Positions 50,532-59,383 are shown, counted from the first letter of the stretch. The stretch: 64,000 nucleotides of DNA from UBA1672 sp046542355 (GCA_046542355.1 JBKHBN010000004.1:1-64000); one strand, 5' to 3'. The notes: generated from the letters alone by a model not told the origin. Numbers and translations: made by a program.

Positions 50532-51428
50532 CTAGGCAGGCCCGTCATCGGCATCATCGGCCATGGCAGCGTCCTCTTCTTCTGCCTCTGCCTCCAATGT
50601 ATCGTAAGGATCGTCAAAGGGGTCATCATAAGGATTGTAATAATCGGGCTCATCATAAAGAAGCGCTGATTCGTCACTATCAACCACAGCAGGCTGCCCG
50701 GCTCTTGCGCGAGCCAAAAGACCGGAGAAGAATGCAGCAACATCTCTGGCTTTGTTTTTCAAAGGATCAAACCGCCCGTTTTCCAGAGCGTCGACATCCT
50801 CTTCCAGTGCTTCCCCAACCTCCAGCATCTCTTCTGGAGCTTTAGCCTCTTCTAGTTGCTGACGGCGCTCTTTAAGGCGCTCAAGAAAAGATTTAAAGAC
50901 GGTTCTTTTTTCCTGCGCTTCTTCGACATCGCCCCTGCCAGAGGCAATTTGCTGGTTAAGCGAAACAATTTGCTCTTCGATGCTCTGGCTAACTTCTTCA
51001 ATACGGACAAAAACAGAGCTGAAAATAGCAGCCATTTGCTCGCGCATAAGGCGCTCAATCGCCAGAAACCAAAGATAAAACTCTTCCTCTTTTCTGCGTT
51101 TTGCTCGATCTTTTCTCGAAGTGTTAGCCACAGCCATTGCAGGCTCTGTTTCATATGCCAGATGGTGGGGAATGAAAGCCTCATCTTCTCCAAGAAGCTC
51201 CATCATTAGGGTAACGCCCTTGCTAAGGGAGTGTTTGAGAGAATCAAGACCAACATGGTGCGGGCGCTCGAGAAAATCATTGAGCGCGTCAAGAGCGCCC
51301 AGATCATCTTTGGTGAATGCAGGGGGCTGTGCCTCTGATGGCGCGGAATCGGCATGACCTTCGCGCCGCCCTTCAGTGCTTGCATCGCCGCGACTTATAC
51401 TGAACGCATGCGCAGATCCTTGATTCAT
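50532..51428 (-). CDS. Coiled-coil protein with acidic tail, unknown function
   Basis: A 298-residue soluble protein I do not recognise. Residues 1-40 are disordered-looking, 40-105 helical, 110-210 strongly coiled-coil (EEQIVSLNQQIAS, ERRQQLEEAKAPEE), and the last 50 form a very acidic, tyrosine-containing tail with DDPFDDPYD. No signal peptide or membrane helix is present. GGGG precedes the ATG. The layout suits an adaptor or structural role. It is downstream of the diguanylate cyclase on the same strand, separated by a terminator. Confidence 0.6.
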   Translation of the reverse strand: MNQGSAHAFSISRGDASTEGRREGHADSAPSEAQPPAFTKDDLGALDALNDFLERPHHVGLDSLKHSLSKGVTLMMELLGEDEAFIPHHLAYETEPAMAVANTSRKDRAKRRKEEEFYLWFLAIERLMREQMAAIFSSVFVRIEEVSQSIEEQIVSLNQQIASGRGDVEEAQEKRTVFKSFLERLKERRQQLEEAKAPEEMLEVGEALEEDVDALENGRFDPLKNKARDVAAFFSGLLARARAGQPAVVDSDESALLYDEPDYYNPYDDPFDDPYDTLEAEAEEEDAAMADDADDGPA

Positions 51429-51512
51429 GGAAAACCCCGTATTTTATTATTAATTATGTTCTGTTATTAAATAATCTAAAATCAGCATCTTGTCAAAAGA
51501 CAGCTTCGAAGT

Positions 51513-51570
51513 AAAAAAAGACCCGAACGCATCCTTCAATAATAATAAAGAAAAAATACGTCCGGGCTTT
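51513..51570 (-). terminator. Terminator after the diguanylate cyclase gene
   Basis: On the minus strand AAAGCCCGGACGTA pairs with TGCGTTCGGGTCTTT (with G-T pairs) around an A/T-rich loop of about 28 bases and ends in seven T. It lies about 80 bases after the stop of the cyclase gene. Confidence 0.65.
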
Positions 51571-51576
51571 GGATTG

Positions 51577-51616
51577 ACCTGCCATTAGGGTTAGGTTAGG
51601 GGGATGCATGGCAGGT
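51577..51616. repeat. Inverted repeat in the 3' region of the cyclase gene
   Basis: ACCTGCCAT (51577-51585) and ATGGCAGGT (51608-51616) are perfect inverted copies separated by 22 bases that contain TTAGGGTTAGG. It lies between the cyclase stop and the terminator, so the transcript would have two consecutive hairpins. Confidence 0.45.
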
Positions 51617-51648
51617 ACGGGTAAATTTATATACTGTTCTTCTTGTTG

Positions 51649-52497
51649 TTATCTTGTTTCAGCTCTTTGTCTAGAAGAGCGTACAGAAGAGTCTCTGCGC
51701 ATTTCTTTGTTCTGGTAAAGACCGCGATCAGCCTGCTCTATAATGCTGTTTATGGTGTCGCCTTGCGCATATTCTTTGAGGCCGATACTGGCATGAATGC
51801 GTACGACCTGTCCCTTCCACTCAAAGGTCAAATCATTCAGCGCATTTCCAATTTTCCGTGCGCGCTGCATGGCCTTGCCGATATTGGTATTAGGCATAAG
51901 GACAATAAATTCATCTCCGCCAAGACGGGCGGCAATATCCATGGGACGTGTCGTGCTACGCAGAAACTGCCCGACAGTTCTAAGAGCCTCATCTCCCGCC
52001 AGATGACCAAAGCGGTCATTGATATCCTTGAAGTAATCAAGATCAATCATAATCAGTAGCCCGCCTTCATTTTCTCCGCGGTTCGTGCGGTCAAGCTCAC
52101 CCTCAAAAGAACGGTAAAAGCCGCGGCGGTTTGTCAATCCTGTCAGCTCATCAACGGTAAGAATTTCCTGCAAAGCCTGAATACGCGCTTCTTTTTCCGC
52201 AAGGTCGCGCTCTGCCTGCTGTAGCATCTTGTATGCCGTTTTCAAAAGAGCCGTTTTACTGGCTGGCTCCCTGTCAGCCTTCATGGCAACCGCTTTTTGG
52301 CTGCGCGGCGTATCATCGGGCTTAGTGTTTGTGTTTATATTGGCAATCTCGGTGTTTCGTAATGGCTCTGGCTGGTCTTGTTTTATCACACCAAAAGCCT
52401 CGCGTTTTTGGGCAAGGAAACGTTTGGAAGACAGCACTTTTTTAGCCAAACTGTCTTTTCTTGAAACGTAGGAATTGTGAACAATCTTAGAGGTCAT
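51649..52497 (-). CDS. GGDEF diguanylate cyclase
   Basis: A 282-residue protein with a charged N-terminal region, a short coiled coil (LQQAERDLAEKEARIQALQE) and a GGDEF domain. The active site is ARLGGDEF, and an RPMD inhibitory I-site lies five residues before it, so product feedback is expected. VDELTGLTNRRGF starts the domain. It makes cyclic di-GMP. I chose the ATG behind AAGGAT; an ATG six codons earlier is possible. There is no sensor or receiver domain, so activity may be set by expression; the upstream region has a sigma-54-like promoter. Confidence 0.9.
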   Translation of the reverse strand: MTSKIVHNSYVSRKDSLAKKVLSSKRFLAQKREAFGVIKQDQPEPLRNTEIANINTNTKPDDTPRSQKAVAMKADREPASKTALLKTAYKMLQQAERDLAEKEARIQALQEILTVDELTGLTNRRGFYRSFEGELDRTNRGENEGGLLIMIDLDYFKDINDRFGHLAGDEALRTVGQFLRSTTRPMDIAARLGGDEFIVLMPNTNIGKAMQRARKIGNALNDLTFEWKGQVVRIHASIGLKEYAQGDTINSIIEQADRGLYQNKEMRRDSSVRSSRQRAETR

Positions 52498-52535
52498 ATT
52501 TAAACTATCCTTCATTACTCGTCTTAACCTCTATA

Positions 52536-52552
52536 TGCCAGAACTGTGCCAA
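52536..52552 (-). promoter_or_regulatory. Sigma-54-like promoter of the diguanylate cyclase gene
   Basis: Reading on the minus strand, TTGGCAC-N5-TGGCA matches the sigma-54 consensus TTGGCAC-N5-TTGCW at all but one base, with GG and GC at the required ten-base spacing. Transcription would begin near 52525, just before the gene. A perfect dyad lies directly upstream. Confidence 0.55.
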
Positions 52553-52561
52553 GTGCTTTTG

Positions 52562-52586
52562 TATATAAACAACAGTAGTTTATATA
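52562..52586. promoter_or_regulatory. Dyad upstream of the sigma-54-like promoter
   Basis: TATATAAAC and GTTTATATA form a perfect nine-base inverted repeat with a seven-base centre. It begins ten bases upstream of the sigma-54-like element and could be an activator or host-factor site. The remaining gap to the next gene shows no other clear structure. Confidence 0.4.
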
Positions 52587-52762
52587 AAAAATCTCATGCT
52601 TTTATGGGGCGTTAAGGCAGCAAAAATATGCACCCAGAACAATCTTCCCAGGGTCACAGGGCAAGCTTTGCCGCCCCCCTTGCTCGAGAATGTCTGTGAA
52701 ATCATGCCTGAATCTTCTATTTTGGCTTTCAGCACTGCTATCTTTAAGGTAGTCTCTTACCT

Positions 52763-53770
52763 ATGAAAAGTGTTAGGAGAAAAGACAACAAGGTATCTTC
52801 CAGTCATAAATGCAGTCTTCACAAAGAAATATGCCACCATAGGCATAATGATGCTGTTAGACGGAAAAAGACCCTTAATGTGAAGACGTTTAGAACTGCG
52901 GCGCTAATTTTTGTGCTTGCCTGCGCCTTTGCATCCCAAGCGCATGCTGTCAGCGATCTGATGACGCAGGCCGGTTTTGTTCCCCATAAAGCGCTTTACG
53001 AAATAAGGTTGTCTTCTAAAAAAAGCAGTGCAACAGTTTCAAATATTAGTGGTAAAATGCTCTATGAGTGGCATGCGGGTTGTGATGGCTGGGTATCGGC
53101 ACATCAATTTGACATGCTTTATGATTACATAGAAATTCCTCCTGTTCGCATCACAAGCGATTTTTCTACTTATGAATCCTTTGACAGCAAAACGTTCAAC
53201 TTTTCTGTTCAACGTAAAAAAGACGGCTATCCATTTGAGGAGATTCGTGGCGTGGCAAGATTGCCACAGGAAGAAGACTCCGGCAAGATTACCTACACAT
53301 TGCCCGCTGGATTAGAACAGGAATTGCCCGGCTCAGCTCTTTTCCCCACAGCGCATACGCTTGATGTGTTTAATAAAATCAAGGAAGGAAAGCGCTTTTA
53401 TATAGCGACATTATTTGATGGGAGCGACAGCGAAGGCCCGGTTGAGCTCAATACATTTATTGGTGATGCATTTGAATATGACGTCAAAGAACAACAGGCA
53501 ATAAAAGCTGCAATGCCTGAAGAAAAGGAGCATATTGATCCCTCGCTCCTCAACACAAAGGCCTGGAATATACGACTGGCATTTTTTCCCGAGCCATCCG
53601 ACATTATGGCCGATTACGAAATGTCTCTTGTGTTTCATGAAAACAGCGTTATTAGCTCGATGGAAATTGAATATGAAGACTTCTCGGTCGTGCAGGATCT
53701 GGTTGCTGTACAGCGCGTTGAGTCTGGCTGTGACGCGGTGCGCGAAAAAAAGAAAAATAGTTGGGAGTAA
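52763..53770 (+). CDS. eipB: EipB-like envelope integrity protein (DUF1849)
   Basis: A 335-residue periplasmic protein. The hydrophobic segment TAALIFVLACAFASQAHA is an internal signal sequence preceded by about 45 basic residues, so a GTG at the fifth residue before KTFRTAAL could be the true start. Mature features are PHKALYEIRL, ISGKMLYEWHAGCDGW and a later cysteine near the end (VESGCDAV), matching the conserved disulfide of EipB. EipB forms a beta-spiral and supports envelope integrity in Brucella. It is upstream of divK with 119 bases between. Confidence 0.82.
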   Translation: MKSVRRKDNKVSSSHKCSLHKEICHHRHNDAVRRKKTLNVKTFRTAALIFVLACAFASQAHAVSDLMTQAGFVPHKALYEIRLSSKKSSATVSNISGKMLYEWHAGCDGWVSAHQFDMLYDYIEIPPVRITSDFSTYESFDSKTFNFSVQRKKDGYPFEEIRGVARLPQEEDSGKITYTLPAGLEQELPGSALFPTAHTLDVFNKIKEGKRFYIATLFDGSDSEGPVELNTFIGDAFEYDVKEQQAIKAAMPEEKEHIDPSLLNTKAWNIRLAFFPEPSDIMADYEMSLVFHENSVISSMEIEYEDFSVVQDLVAVQRVESGCDAVREKKKNSWE

Positions 53771-53889
53771 AGCATTTTTTTTCATCGGCATTAACGTTTT
53801 GGCAAGCTTTAGGGGAATAGGATATGCCAGAGGAAAAGAAGCAAGAGTCCCTTTTAAAAACCCATCTTGTTGAATAATACTGTACTGCA

Positions 53890-54300
53890 ATGACAAAAAA
53901 AGTTCTGATTGTTGAAGATAACGAGCTTAATATGAAGCTGTTTAATGACCTGCTTGAAGCGCACGGGATAGAAACCGTACAAATCAGGGAAGGAAAAATA
54001 GCGTTTGACACAGCTCTAAAGGAAAGACCGGATTTAATCATTATGGATATACAGCTTCCGGAAATTTCAGGGCTGGATGTTACACGCCAGCTAAAAGAAC
54101 ATCCTGAGCTTAAACCCATTCCTGTTATCGCAGTGACAGCTTTTGCCATGAAGGGGGATGAGCAAAAAATCAGGGAAGGCGGGTGTGAGGATTATATTTC
54201 CAAACCGATTTCGGTGTCTCGTTTTATTGAGGTTGTAAAAAAACATCTGACAAATTCTGAGAATCCGGCCTCTGAGAAACCACAGGTAGAAGGGGTATAA
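53890..54300 (+). CDS. divK: Single-domain response regulator DivK
   Basis: A 136-residue stand-alone receiver. Acidic pocket E9-D10, phospho-acceptor D53 in LIIMDIQLPEISGLD, threonine in AVTAFAM and K105 in YISKPI are all present. The close match to DivK and its position four bases before pleD repeat the Caulobacter arrangement. DivK is phosphorylated by DivJ and PleC-type kinases and controls CckA-CtrA and the cell cycle. The C-terminal 15 residues are a short polar tail. Confidence 0.93.
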   Translation: MTKKVLIVEDNELNMKLFNDLLEAHGIETVQIREGKIAFDTALKERPDLIIMDIQLPEISGLDVTRQLKEHPELKPIPVIAVTAFAMKGDEQKIREGGCEDYISKPISVSRFIEVVKKHLTNSENPASEKPQVEGV

Positions 54301-54304
54301 CCAT

Positions 54305-55747
54305 ATGTCTGCACGCGTACTTGTCGTTGATGATATTCTTCCAAACGTGAAATTACTGGAGGCCAAGCTGGCCAGTGAATATTATGAGGTTATCACCGCC
54401 ACGAGCGGCAAGGAAGCGCTGGAAAAAGTACAAAATGAAAACCCGGATATTGTTTTACTGGATGTTATGATGCCGGGTATGGATGGATTTGAAGTCTGCT
54501 CACGTATGAAGTCAACCCCTGAAACAGCGCATATTCCCGTTGTTATGGTCACAGCGCTCACCGATATTCAAGACAAAGTGCACGGACTGGAAGTAGGAGC
54601 TGACGACTTTCTCAGCAAACCTATAAACGATACAGCGCTTATGGCACGCGTCAGGTCGCTCGTACGTCTCAAGATGGCGCTTGATGAGTGGCGCATACGT
54701 GAAAACGCCGCCAATCAGTTCGGTGTTGTCACCGAGAGAACAAATTTAATGGAAGAGCCGGTGGAAGGGGCGCGCATTCTTCTGGTTGAAGACCGGCAAT
54801 ATGATAAAGATAAAATTGTCAACGCATTAGCCGCCGACCTGAACATCGTAATCAGCGCGCCAAATGGTGTAAAAGCAATGGAAATGGTCACGGCACAAGA
54901 GTTTGATGTGCTGATGGTCAGTCTAAATCTCAAGGATGAAGATGGTCTTAGATTGTGTTCGCATCTGCGCTCTAATGAACGCACGCGCGCACTGCCCATT
55001 ATTCTGATTGCCGATGATAAAGATATGGCGCGTGTTGCCCATGGTATGGAAATCGGCGCATATGATTATATTTTGCGCCCCATTGAGAAAACGGAGCTGG
55101 TTGCCCGCATGCGCACCCAGATAAGGCGCAAACGCTTTCAGGAACGCTTGCGCTCCAGCTATGAAATAAGCCTGTCTATGGCACTGACAGACAGTTTGAC
55201 AGGGCTTTATAACCGCCGTTATCTTGAAGTACACCTCGATAAGCTGATCGAAAGCAACGCACAAAGCAAGAAAGCGCTAGCGGTTCTGATCATGGATATT
55301 GACTATTTTAAAGCAGTGAATGATACACATGGCCATAATGTAGGCGATGAAGTGCTGAAAATTTTCGCAGAGCGCCTCAAGAACAACACCAGAAGCTTTG
55401 ATTTGGTAGCCCGCTATGGCGGTGAGGAATTTGTAGTTATCTTGCCTGATGTATCACCTGAACGTGCTTATATGATTGCCGAGCGGCTGCGCAGGTCTAT
55501 CGGTGATACGCCTGTGCGCTGCTCTATAGAAGAAGGCTCTATCAAGGTTACAACCTCTATTGGCGGTGTAGTTCTGGAAAGCGGCAAGCACAATATTGAA
55601 GAGGTTTTAGGCCGCGCTGATAAATGCTTGTATGAGGCCAAGAAAACAGGCCGAAACCGAACAATCTTTGAAGGCAAAGGCCTGATCACAGATGAGGACT
55701 ACAAGGAAATTGAACGTGTAGTCTATATGCAGGATTTTGCTGATTAA
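54305..55747 (+). CDS. pleD: Response regulator-diguanylate cyclase PleD
   Basis: A 480-residue REC-REC-GGDEF protein. REC1 has D53 in VLLDVMMPGMDG; REC2 (about 155-280) lacks the acceptor aspartate (LMVSLNLKDEDG) and serves as dimerisation adaptor; the cyclase domain has YGGEEF with the I-site RSFD before it. Phosphorylation of REC1 drives dimerisation and cyclic di-GMP synthesis, which controls polar development in Caulobacter. It is the second gene of the divK-pleD operon. Confidence 0.96.
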   Translation: MSARVLVVDDILPNVKLLEAKLASEYYEVITATSGKEALEKVQNENPDIVLLDVMMPGMDGFEVCSRMKSTPETAHIPVVMVTALTDIQDKVHGLEVGADDFLSKPINDTALMARVRSLVRLKMALDEWRIRENAANQFGVVTERTNLMEEPVEGARILLVEDRQYDKDKIVNALAADLNIVISAPNGVKAMEMVTAQEFDVLMVSLNLKDEDGLRLCSHLRSNERTRALPIILIADDKDMARVAHGMEIGAYDYILRPIEKTELVARMRTQIRRKRFQERLRSSYEISLSMALTDSLTGLYNRRYLEVHLDKLIESNAQSKKALAVLIMDIDYFKAVNDTHGHNVGDEVLKIFAERLKNNTRSFDLVARYGGEEFVVILPDVSPERAYMIAERLRRSIGDTPVRCSIEEGSIKVTTSIGGVVLESGKHNIEEVLGRADKCLYEAKKTGRNRTIFEGKGLITDEDYKEIERVVYMQDFAD

Positions 55748-55776
55748 AAATCAGAAAATCAGAGCATCCTATGTCC

Positions 55777-56631
55777 CTAATCAGGTTTAAACACAGTTGA
55801 CGGGGCGGGTGCGGCATCCATCATCATTTGTGGCGCGTCAAGCCCAAGCGTTTTAACCGCGTGCGTGCCAAGAGGCATAAAATCAAACTTTTCAGAGGCT
55901 TTCGGCATCCATTCACCAAGCGCTTTCATCGTTTGCGCGTGAGGGTGTCCTATAGCGACTACAAATCCGTCTCGCTCTGCAAGCGCCTCAACTTTTGCCA
56001 GCTGTTCCCAGACAGCATCGGGATCATGATCCAGAAACACATCCTTGCCAATATAATCAACGCCATGTTCGTGCGCCTTGTCTTTGGCAAGATCCCTGAA
56101 ATCTTCGCCGGAGGCAGGAGATGGAACCGTCCGCGAATCAAGAAACAATAAACCTCTTGCCCTCATTTGTGTCATAATAGCATCCAGATCTTCAGGATCT
56201 TGCATAAGCGCACTGCCCATATGATTGTTCGCTCCGATATGTCCGTGAAGTTGATCCAGCATATGGCTCATAACAAAACCGATTTCGGTCTCACTATAAT
56301 CAGTCATAAGTGTGTGATCTTCTAATTGAATACCTCTTTCCTTCCAGTTCATTGGCTCCATAGGCATATGAACAATCACATCATGTCCCAAAGATTTGGC
56401 CATATCCAGATCATCCTGCTGTGTGCCGTTGGGGAGAAAGGCCAGTGTAATGGGGTGAGAGCCCGCAGCGCCCAGAACTTTAGGGGCTGTGCGGGAGGTA
56501 ACATCATCAATGACAATAACAATATTGGGTTTGTCTGTATCAGGCGGGGAAGCAACTTTGTTCTTCATCCAAATGTGAGGCGGTTCAGGAGTAACCCGGG
56601 TCGCATACTGAAAGGTTTGTGTTAGATCCAT
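55777..56631 (-). CDS. Divergent polysaccharide deacetylase family protein (YibQ type)
   Basis: A 284-residue protein with the fold of NodB-like deacetylases. The DUF610/YibQ landmarks are VIVIDDVTSRT, LAFLPNGTQQ, VHMPMEPMNW, GANNHMGSAL, LLFLDSRTVPSPAS and VAIGHPHAQT. Most relatives have an N-terminal anchor; here none is seen, and the first 30 residues are polar, so the protein may be cytosolic or truncated at the front. GGGGAG precedes the ATG. It is convergent with pleD and separate from rpmG. Confidence 0.85.
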   Translation of the reverse strand: MDLTQTFQYATRVTPEPPHIWMKNKVASPPDTDKPNIVIVIDDVTSRTAPKVLGAAGSHPITLAFLPNGTQQDDLDMAKSLGHDVIVHMPMEPMNWKERGIQLEDHTLMTDYSETEIGFVMSHMLDQLHGHIGANNHMGSALMQDPEDLDAIMTQMRARGLLFLDSRTVPSPASGEDFRDLAKDKAHEHGVDYIGKDVFLDHDPDAVWEQLAKVEALAERDGFVVAIGHPHAQTMKALGEWMPKASEKFDFMPLGTHAVKTLGLDAPQMMMDAAPAPSTVFKPD

Positions 56632-56731
56632 TAAAAATCTCCCCGCTATATCCCTTTATATAAAAAAAAGAATAAACACCGCACTATAATTTTACATAAA
56701 CAAACAAAACAAGTCTAGCAAATAATAAACA

Positions 56732-56762
56732 CAAAAAAGCGCCCTTAAAAACAGGACGCTTC
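56732..56762 (-). terminator. Rho-independent terminator after rpmG
   Basis: On the minus strand AAGCGTCCT and AGGGCGCTT pair (with one wobble and one mismatch) around GTTTTTA and lead into six T. It lies about 30 bases after the rpmG stop. Confidence 0.75.
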
Positions 56763-56789
56763 CCAAAATTATATCAAAAAAAGCAGAGC

Positions 56790-56993
56790 CTAGTTTTTCT
56801 TGGAAGGAGGCATCTTTTTCTCAACGAACATAACATGCGCGCCCTTATTTCCTGTTTCGGGGTGCACAGCCCACGGATCATATTTTTTCTTTTTGATTTT
56901 ATATTCCGCCCGCGTGGAACGCTTCGCATAATAGCGGTAACCTGTTCCTGCTTCGCTCTCAAGGCGTACTTTAACGTATGACGCTTTTGCCAT
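56790..56993 (-). CDS. rpmG: Large-subunit ribosomal protein bL33
   Basis: A 67-residue bL33. KVRLESEAGTGYRYYAKRSTR and KKKYDPWAVHPETG match the family; the zinc-binding cysteine pairs are absent, so this is the cysteine-free (C-minus) form. It is about 12 residues longer than the usual 55, with HVMFVEKKMPPSKKN at the end. AAGGAGATT precedes the ATG. It has its own promoter and a terminator and is therefore a separate unit from rnr upstream. Confidence 0.9.
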   Translation of the reverse strand: MAKASYVKVRLESEAGTGYRYYAKRSTRAEYKIKKKKYDPWAVHPETGNKGAHVMFVEKKMPPSKKN

Positions 56994-57023
56994 GACTCAT
57001 AATCTCCTTACTTCGAAGTCGGT

Positions 57024-57052
57024 TTTATGACGGTTTTAATTGCAAATGTCAA
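57024..57052 (-). promoter_or_regulatory. rpmG promoter
   Basis: On the minus strand a perfect TTGACA (57052-57047) and CATAAA (57029-57024) are separated by 17 bases. It lies immediately after the rnr stop codon and about 30 bases before rpmG. Confidence 0.6.
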
Positions 57053-57070
57053 GCAATTGATGCGTCTTTT

Positions 57071-59383
57071 CTAGGGTTTTTTTCGTCGGCGCTTGGCAGA
57101 GGGGGGTCTTGTACCTTTGTGTTTTCCATCGACATATGGTTTTTGCTTGCCTCGCGCTGTGCGCTTTGATTGCCGGGAAGAAGATTTTGGCTTTGCCATA
57201 CCCGGAATATCCGCTCCGCGCTGCCCCGATGCCAGATCAAAGATACAAGACCCGCTTATACCATCAGCCTCTTTGATTGTAACGCGCAAAGCTGCCCCGA
57301 GACGGAAAATGTCACCACTATTGCGCCCGACTAGAGCGTGAGCCGCTTCGTCATAAATAAAGTAATCATGACCTAAGGCGCGCATGGGGATGAGGCCGTC
57401 CGCACCGTTCTCATCAAGCGTAACAAAGAGACCAAAACGGGTAACTCCATTAATCGTGCCCGTGAATTCCGCATTGATATGGCTGGAGAGATAACTGGCG
57501 GTAAACCGGTCAACCGCAGAGCGTTCTGCCTCCATAGATATGCGCTCTGTCGCAGAGATATGTTCGGCCATTTCCTCGATTCGCGCTTTTTCCTCTGCGC
57601 ACAGGCTGCCATCTCCAAGCCCATAAGCGCCAATCAAGGCGCGGTGCACCAGTAAATCGGCATAACGCCGGATCGGGGATGTAAAATGAGCATAACGCTC
57701 CAGCGCCAGCCCAAAATGCCCGATATTATCAATCGAATATACGGCTTGACTTTGTGTGCGCAAGATCATCTGCGATATGAGATGCGAGTAGGGGAGCTTT
57801 GCAGCCTTTTCCAGCACGCTGTTCAGATTCTTTGGCTCAATATTTTGCCCCTTTGGCATGGACAAGCCAAAACTCTCGATAAAGTCGCGCGAGGCTTCAA
57901 TCTTGTCATAAGCAGGCTTATCATGAATGCGGTAAACACACGGGTAATCTCCGGCTCCTTTTTGGTTCTTGTTTTTATCTTCCAGCGCACTGGCAGATGC
58001 CACATTGGCCAAAATCATAAATTCTTCAATGAGTTTATGAGCATCGAGCCGCACGCGCGGCTTGACACCGGTCATAATGCCTTTCTCGTCAATAAGAATC
58101 TGGCGCTCGGGCAAATCAAGATCAAGCGCCCCGCGCTTTTGTCGTGCTTTTTCAAGGATATGATAAGCCTCGTAAAGCGGGTCAATCACCGTGTCCATCA
58201 AATGGCTGGTTGTCTGATCTCCATGAGCGTCATGTGCGGCTTGCACCTGTTCGTAAGTCAAACGCGCATGGGATTTAATCAAAGCGCGCACAAACTTATA
58301 GCGCTGCAAGCGTCCTTCCGCATTTATATAAAGATGCACAGCCAGCGATGCGCGCACCTCACCGGGGCGAAGAGAGCACAAATCATTCGATAAGGCCTCA
58401 GGCAGCATCGGCACAACGCGATCTGGAAAATAGGTCGAATTTCCCCGCTTGAAAGCTTCCTTATCCAGCGCAGAGCCATAGCGCACATAATGCGCGACAT
58501 CGGCAATCGCTACAATCAGGTGATAACTCCCATCATCCAGCCTTTGCGCAAAGACGGCATCATCAAAGTCCCGTGCATCAGCGCCATCAATGGTCACCAG
58601 AGGAATGTTGCGTAAATCTTCACGCTTGCCAAGGGCAGTAACCTTCATGCCACGTGTTTCATCAATGACAGCCTGCGGGAAATTTTCGCTCAAACCCGCT
58701 TCATGAAGAGCAATTAACGAAATTGTGCGCGCATCACCTTGCTTGCCTAAAACATCAATAATGCGAACCTGCTTGCGTTTTAATCCGCGCGAGGGCATAA
58801 GCTCCGCCTTGACAAGATCACCCTCGCCCGCGCCTCTCAAATCACCATTGGCCACATCAAAATCATGTTTTGCGCGTTTGTCTGTCGGCTTGACAATAGC
58901 GCCACGCTTTTGCAGCTGCACGATTCCCAGCACATGCCCGCCTTCATAGCGCGATCCCTCGTCAATCAGGCGTATGATACGCGCTTCATAGGCATGCTCA
59001 CCTGTACGGCTAAGCCGGCATAGCGCGCGGCTTCCTTCGCGAACATTGCGGTAGTTCTTTTGATCCGGAACAATCTCGATTGCAGGAGGCGCGCCGTGTA
59101 ACGACTCATCCCAATCCAGAGGAAGAGCATAAACATCACCATCATTGCTAATCTTATGCACACGCATAACGCCCACAGGCGCAAGCCCGTCCGGAGCGCT
59201 ATAAGCCCCGCCGGCCTGTTTGACAATCGAGCTGTCATGAACAAGGCTCTTGAGGATTTGTTTCAAGACAATGCGATTATCCCCGCCTTTTATACCAAAA
59301 GCGCGGGCGATCTCACGTTTCGTAAGTGGTTTTGGAGATGTCTTGATAAAATCAAAAACCGTTTCTCTCGTGATTTTATTCAT
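57071..59383 (-). CDS. rnr: Ribonuclease R
   Basis: A 770-residue 3'-5' exoribonuclease for structured RNA. An N-terminal winged helix (KPLTKREIARAFGIKG) is followed by cold-shock domains, the RNB catalytic domain with TIDGADARDFDDAVF (four aspartates) and SPIRRYADLLVHRAL, an S1 domain (FTGTINGVTRFGLFV) and a lysine-rich tail ending in KRRRKKP. It looks intact. In alphaproteobacteria rnr commonly follows topA; here a 447-base gap with a broken small frame on the other strand separates them. Confidence 0.96.
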   Translation of the reverse strand: MNKITRETVFDFIKTSPKPLTKREIARAFGIKGGDNRIVLKQILKSLVHDSSIVKQAGGAYSAPDGLAPVGVMRVHKISNDGDVYALPLDWDESLHGAPPAIEIVPDQKNYRNVREGSRALCRLSRTGEHAYEARIIRLIDEGSRYEGGHVLGIVQLQKRGAIVKPTDKRAKHDFDVANGDLRGAGEGDLVKAELMPSRGLKRKQVRIIDVLGKQGDARTISLIALHEAGLSENFPQAVIDETRGMKVTALGKREDLRNIPLVTIDGADARDFDDAVFAQRLDDGSYHLIVAIADVAHYVRYGSALDKEAFKRGNSTYFPDRVVPMLPEALSNDLCSLRPGEVRASLAVHLYINAEGRLQRYKFVRALIKSHARLTYEQVQAAHDAHGDQTTSHLMDTVIDPLYEAYHILEKARQKRGALDLDLPERQILIDEKGIMTGVKPRVRLDAHKLIEEFMILANVASASALEDKNKNQKGAGDYPCVYRIHDKPAYDKIEASRDFIESFGLSMPKGQNIEPKNLNSVLEKAAKLPYSHLISQMILRTQSQAVYSIDNIGHFGLALERYAHFTSPIRRYADLLVHRALIGAYGLGDGSLCAEEKARIEEMAEHISATERISMEAERSAVDRFTASYLSSHINAEFTGTINGVTRFGLFVTLDENGADGLIPMRALGHDYFIYDEAAHALVGRNSGDIFRLGAALRVTIKEADGISGSCIFDLASGQRGADIPGMAKPKSSSRQSKRTARGKQKPYVDGKHKGTRPPSAKRRRKKP

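Noticed and set aside
51585..51603. TTAGGGTTAGGTTAGGGGG, like a telomere repeat
   Set aside because: Only two to three imperfect units within a bacterial intergenic hairpin loop; chance similarity.
57686..58393. Antisense open frame of 235 codons within rnr
   Set aside because: Shadow of the RNB catalytic domain of rnr.
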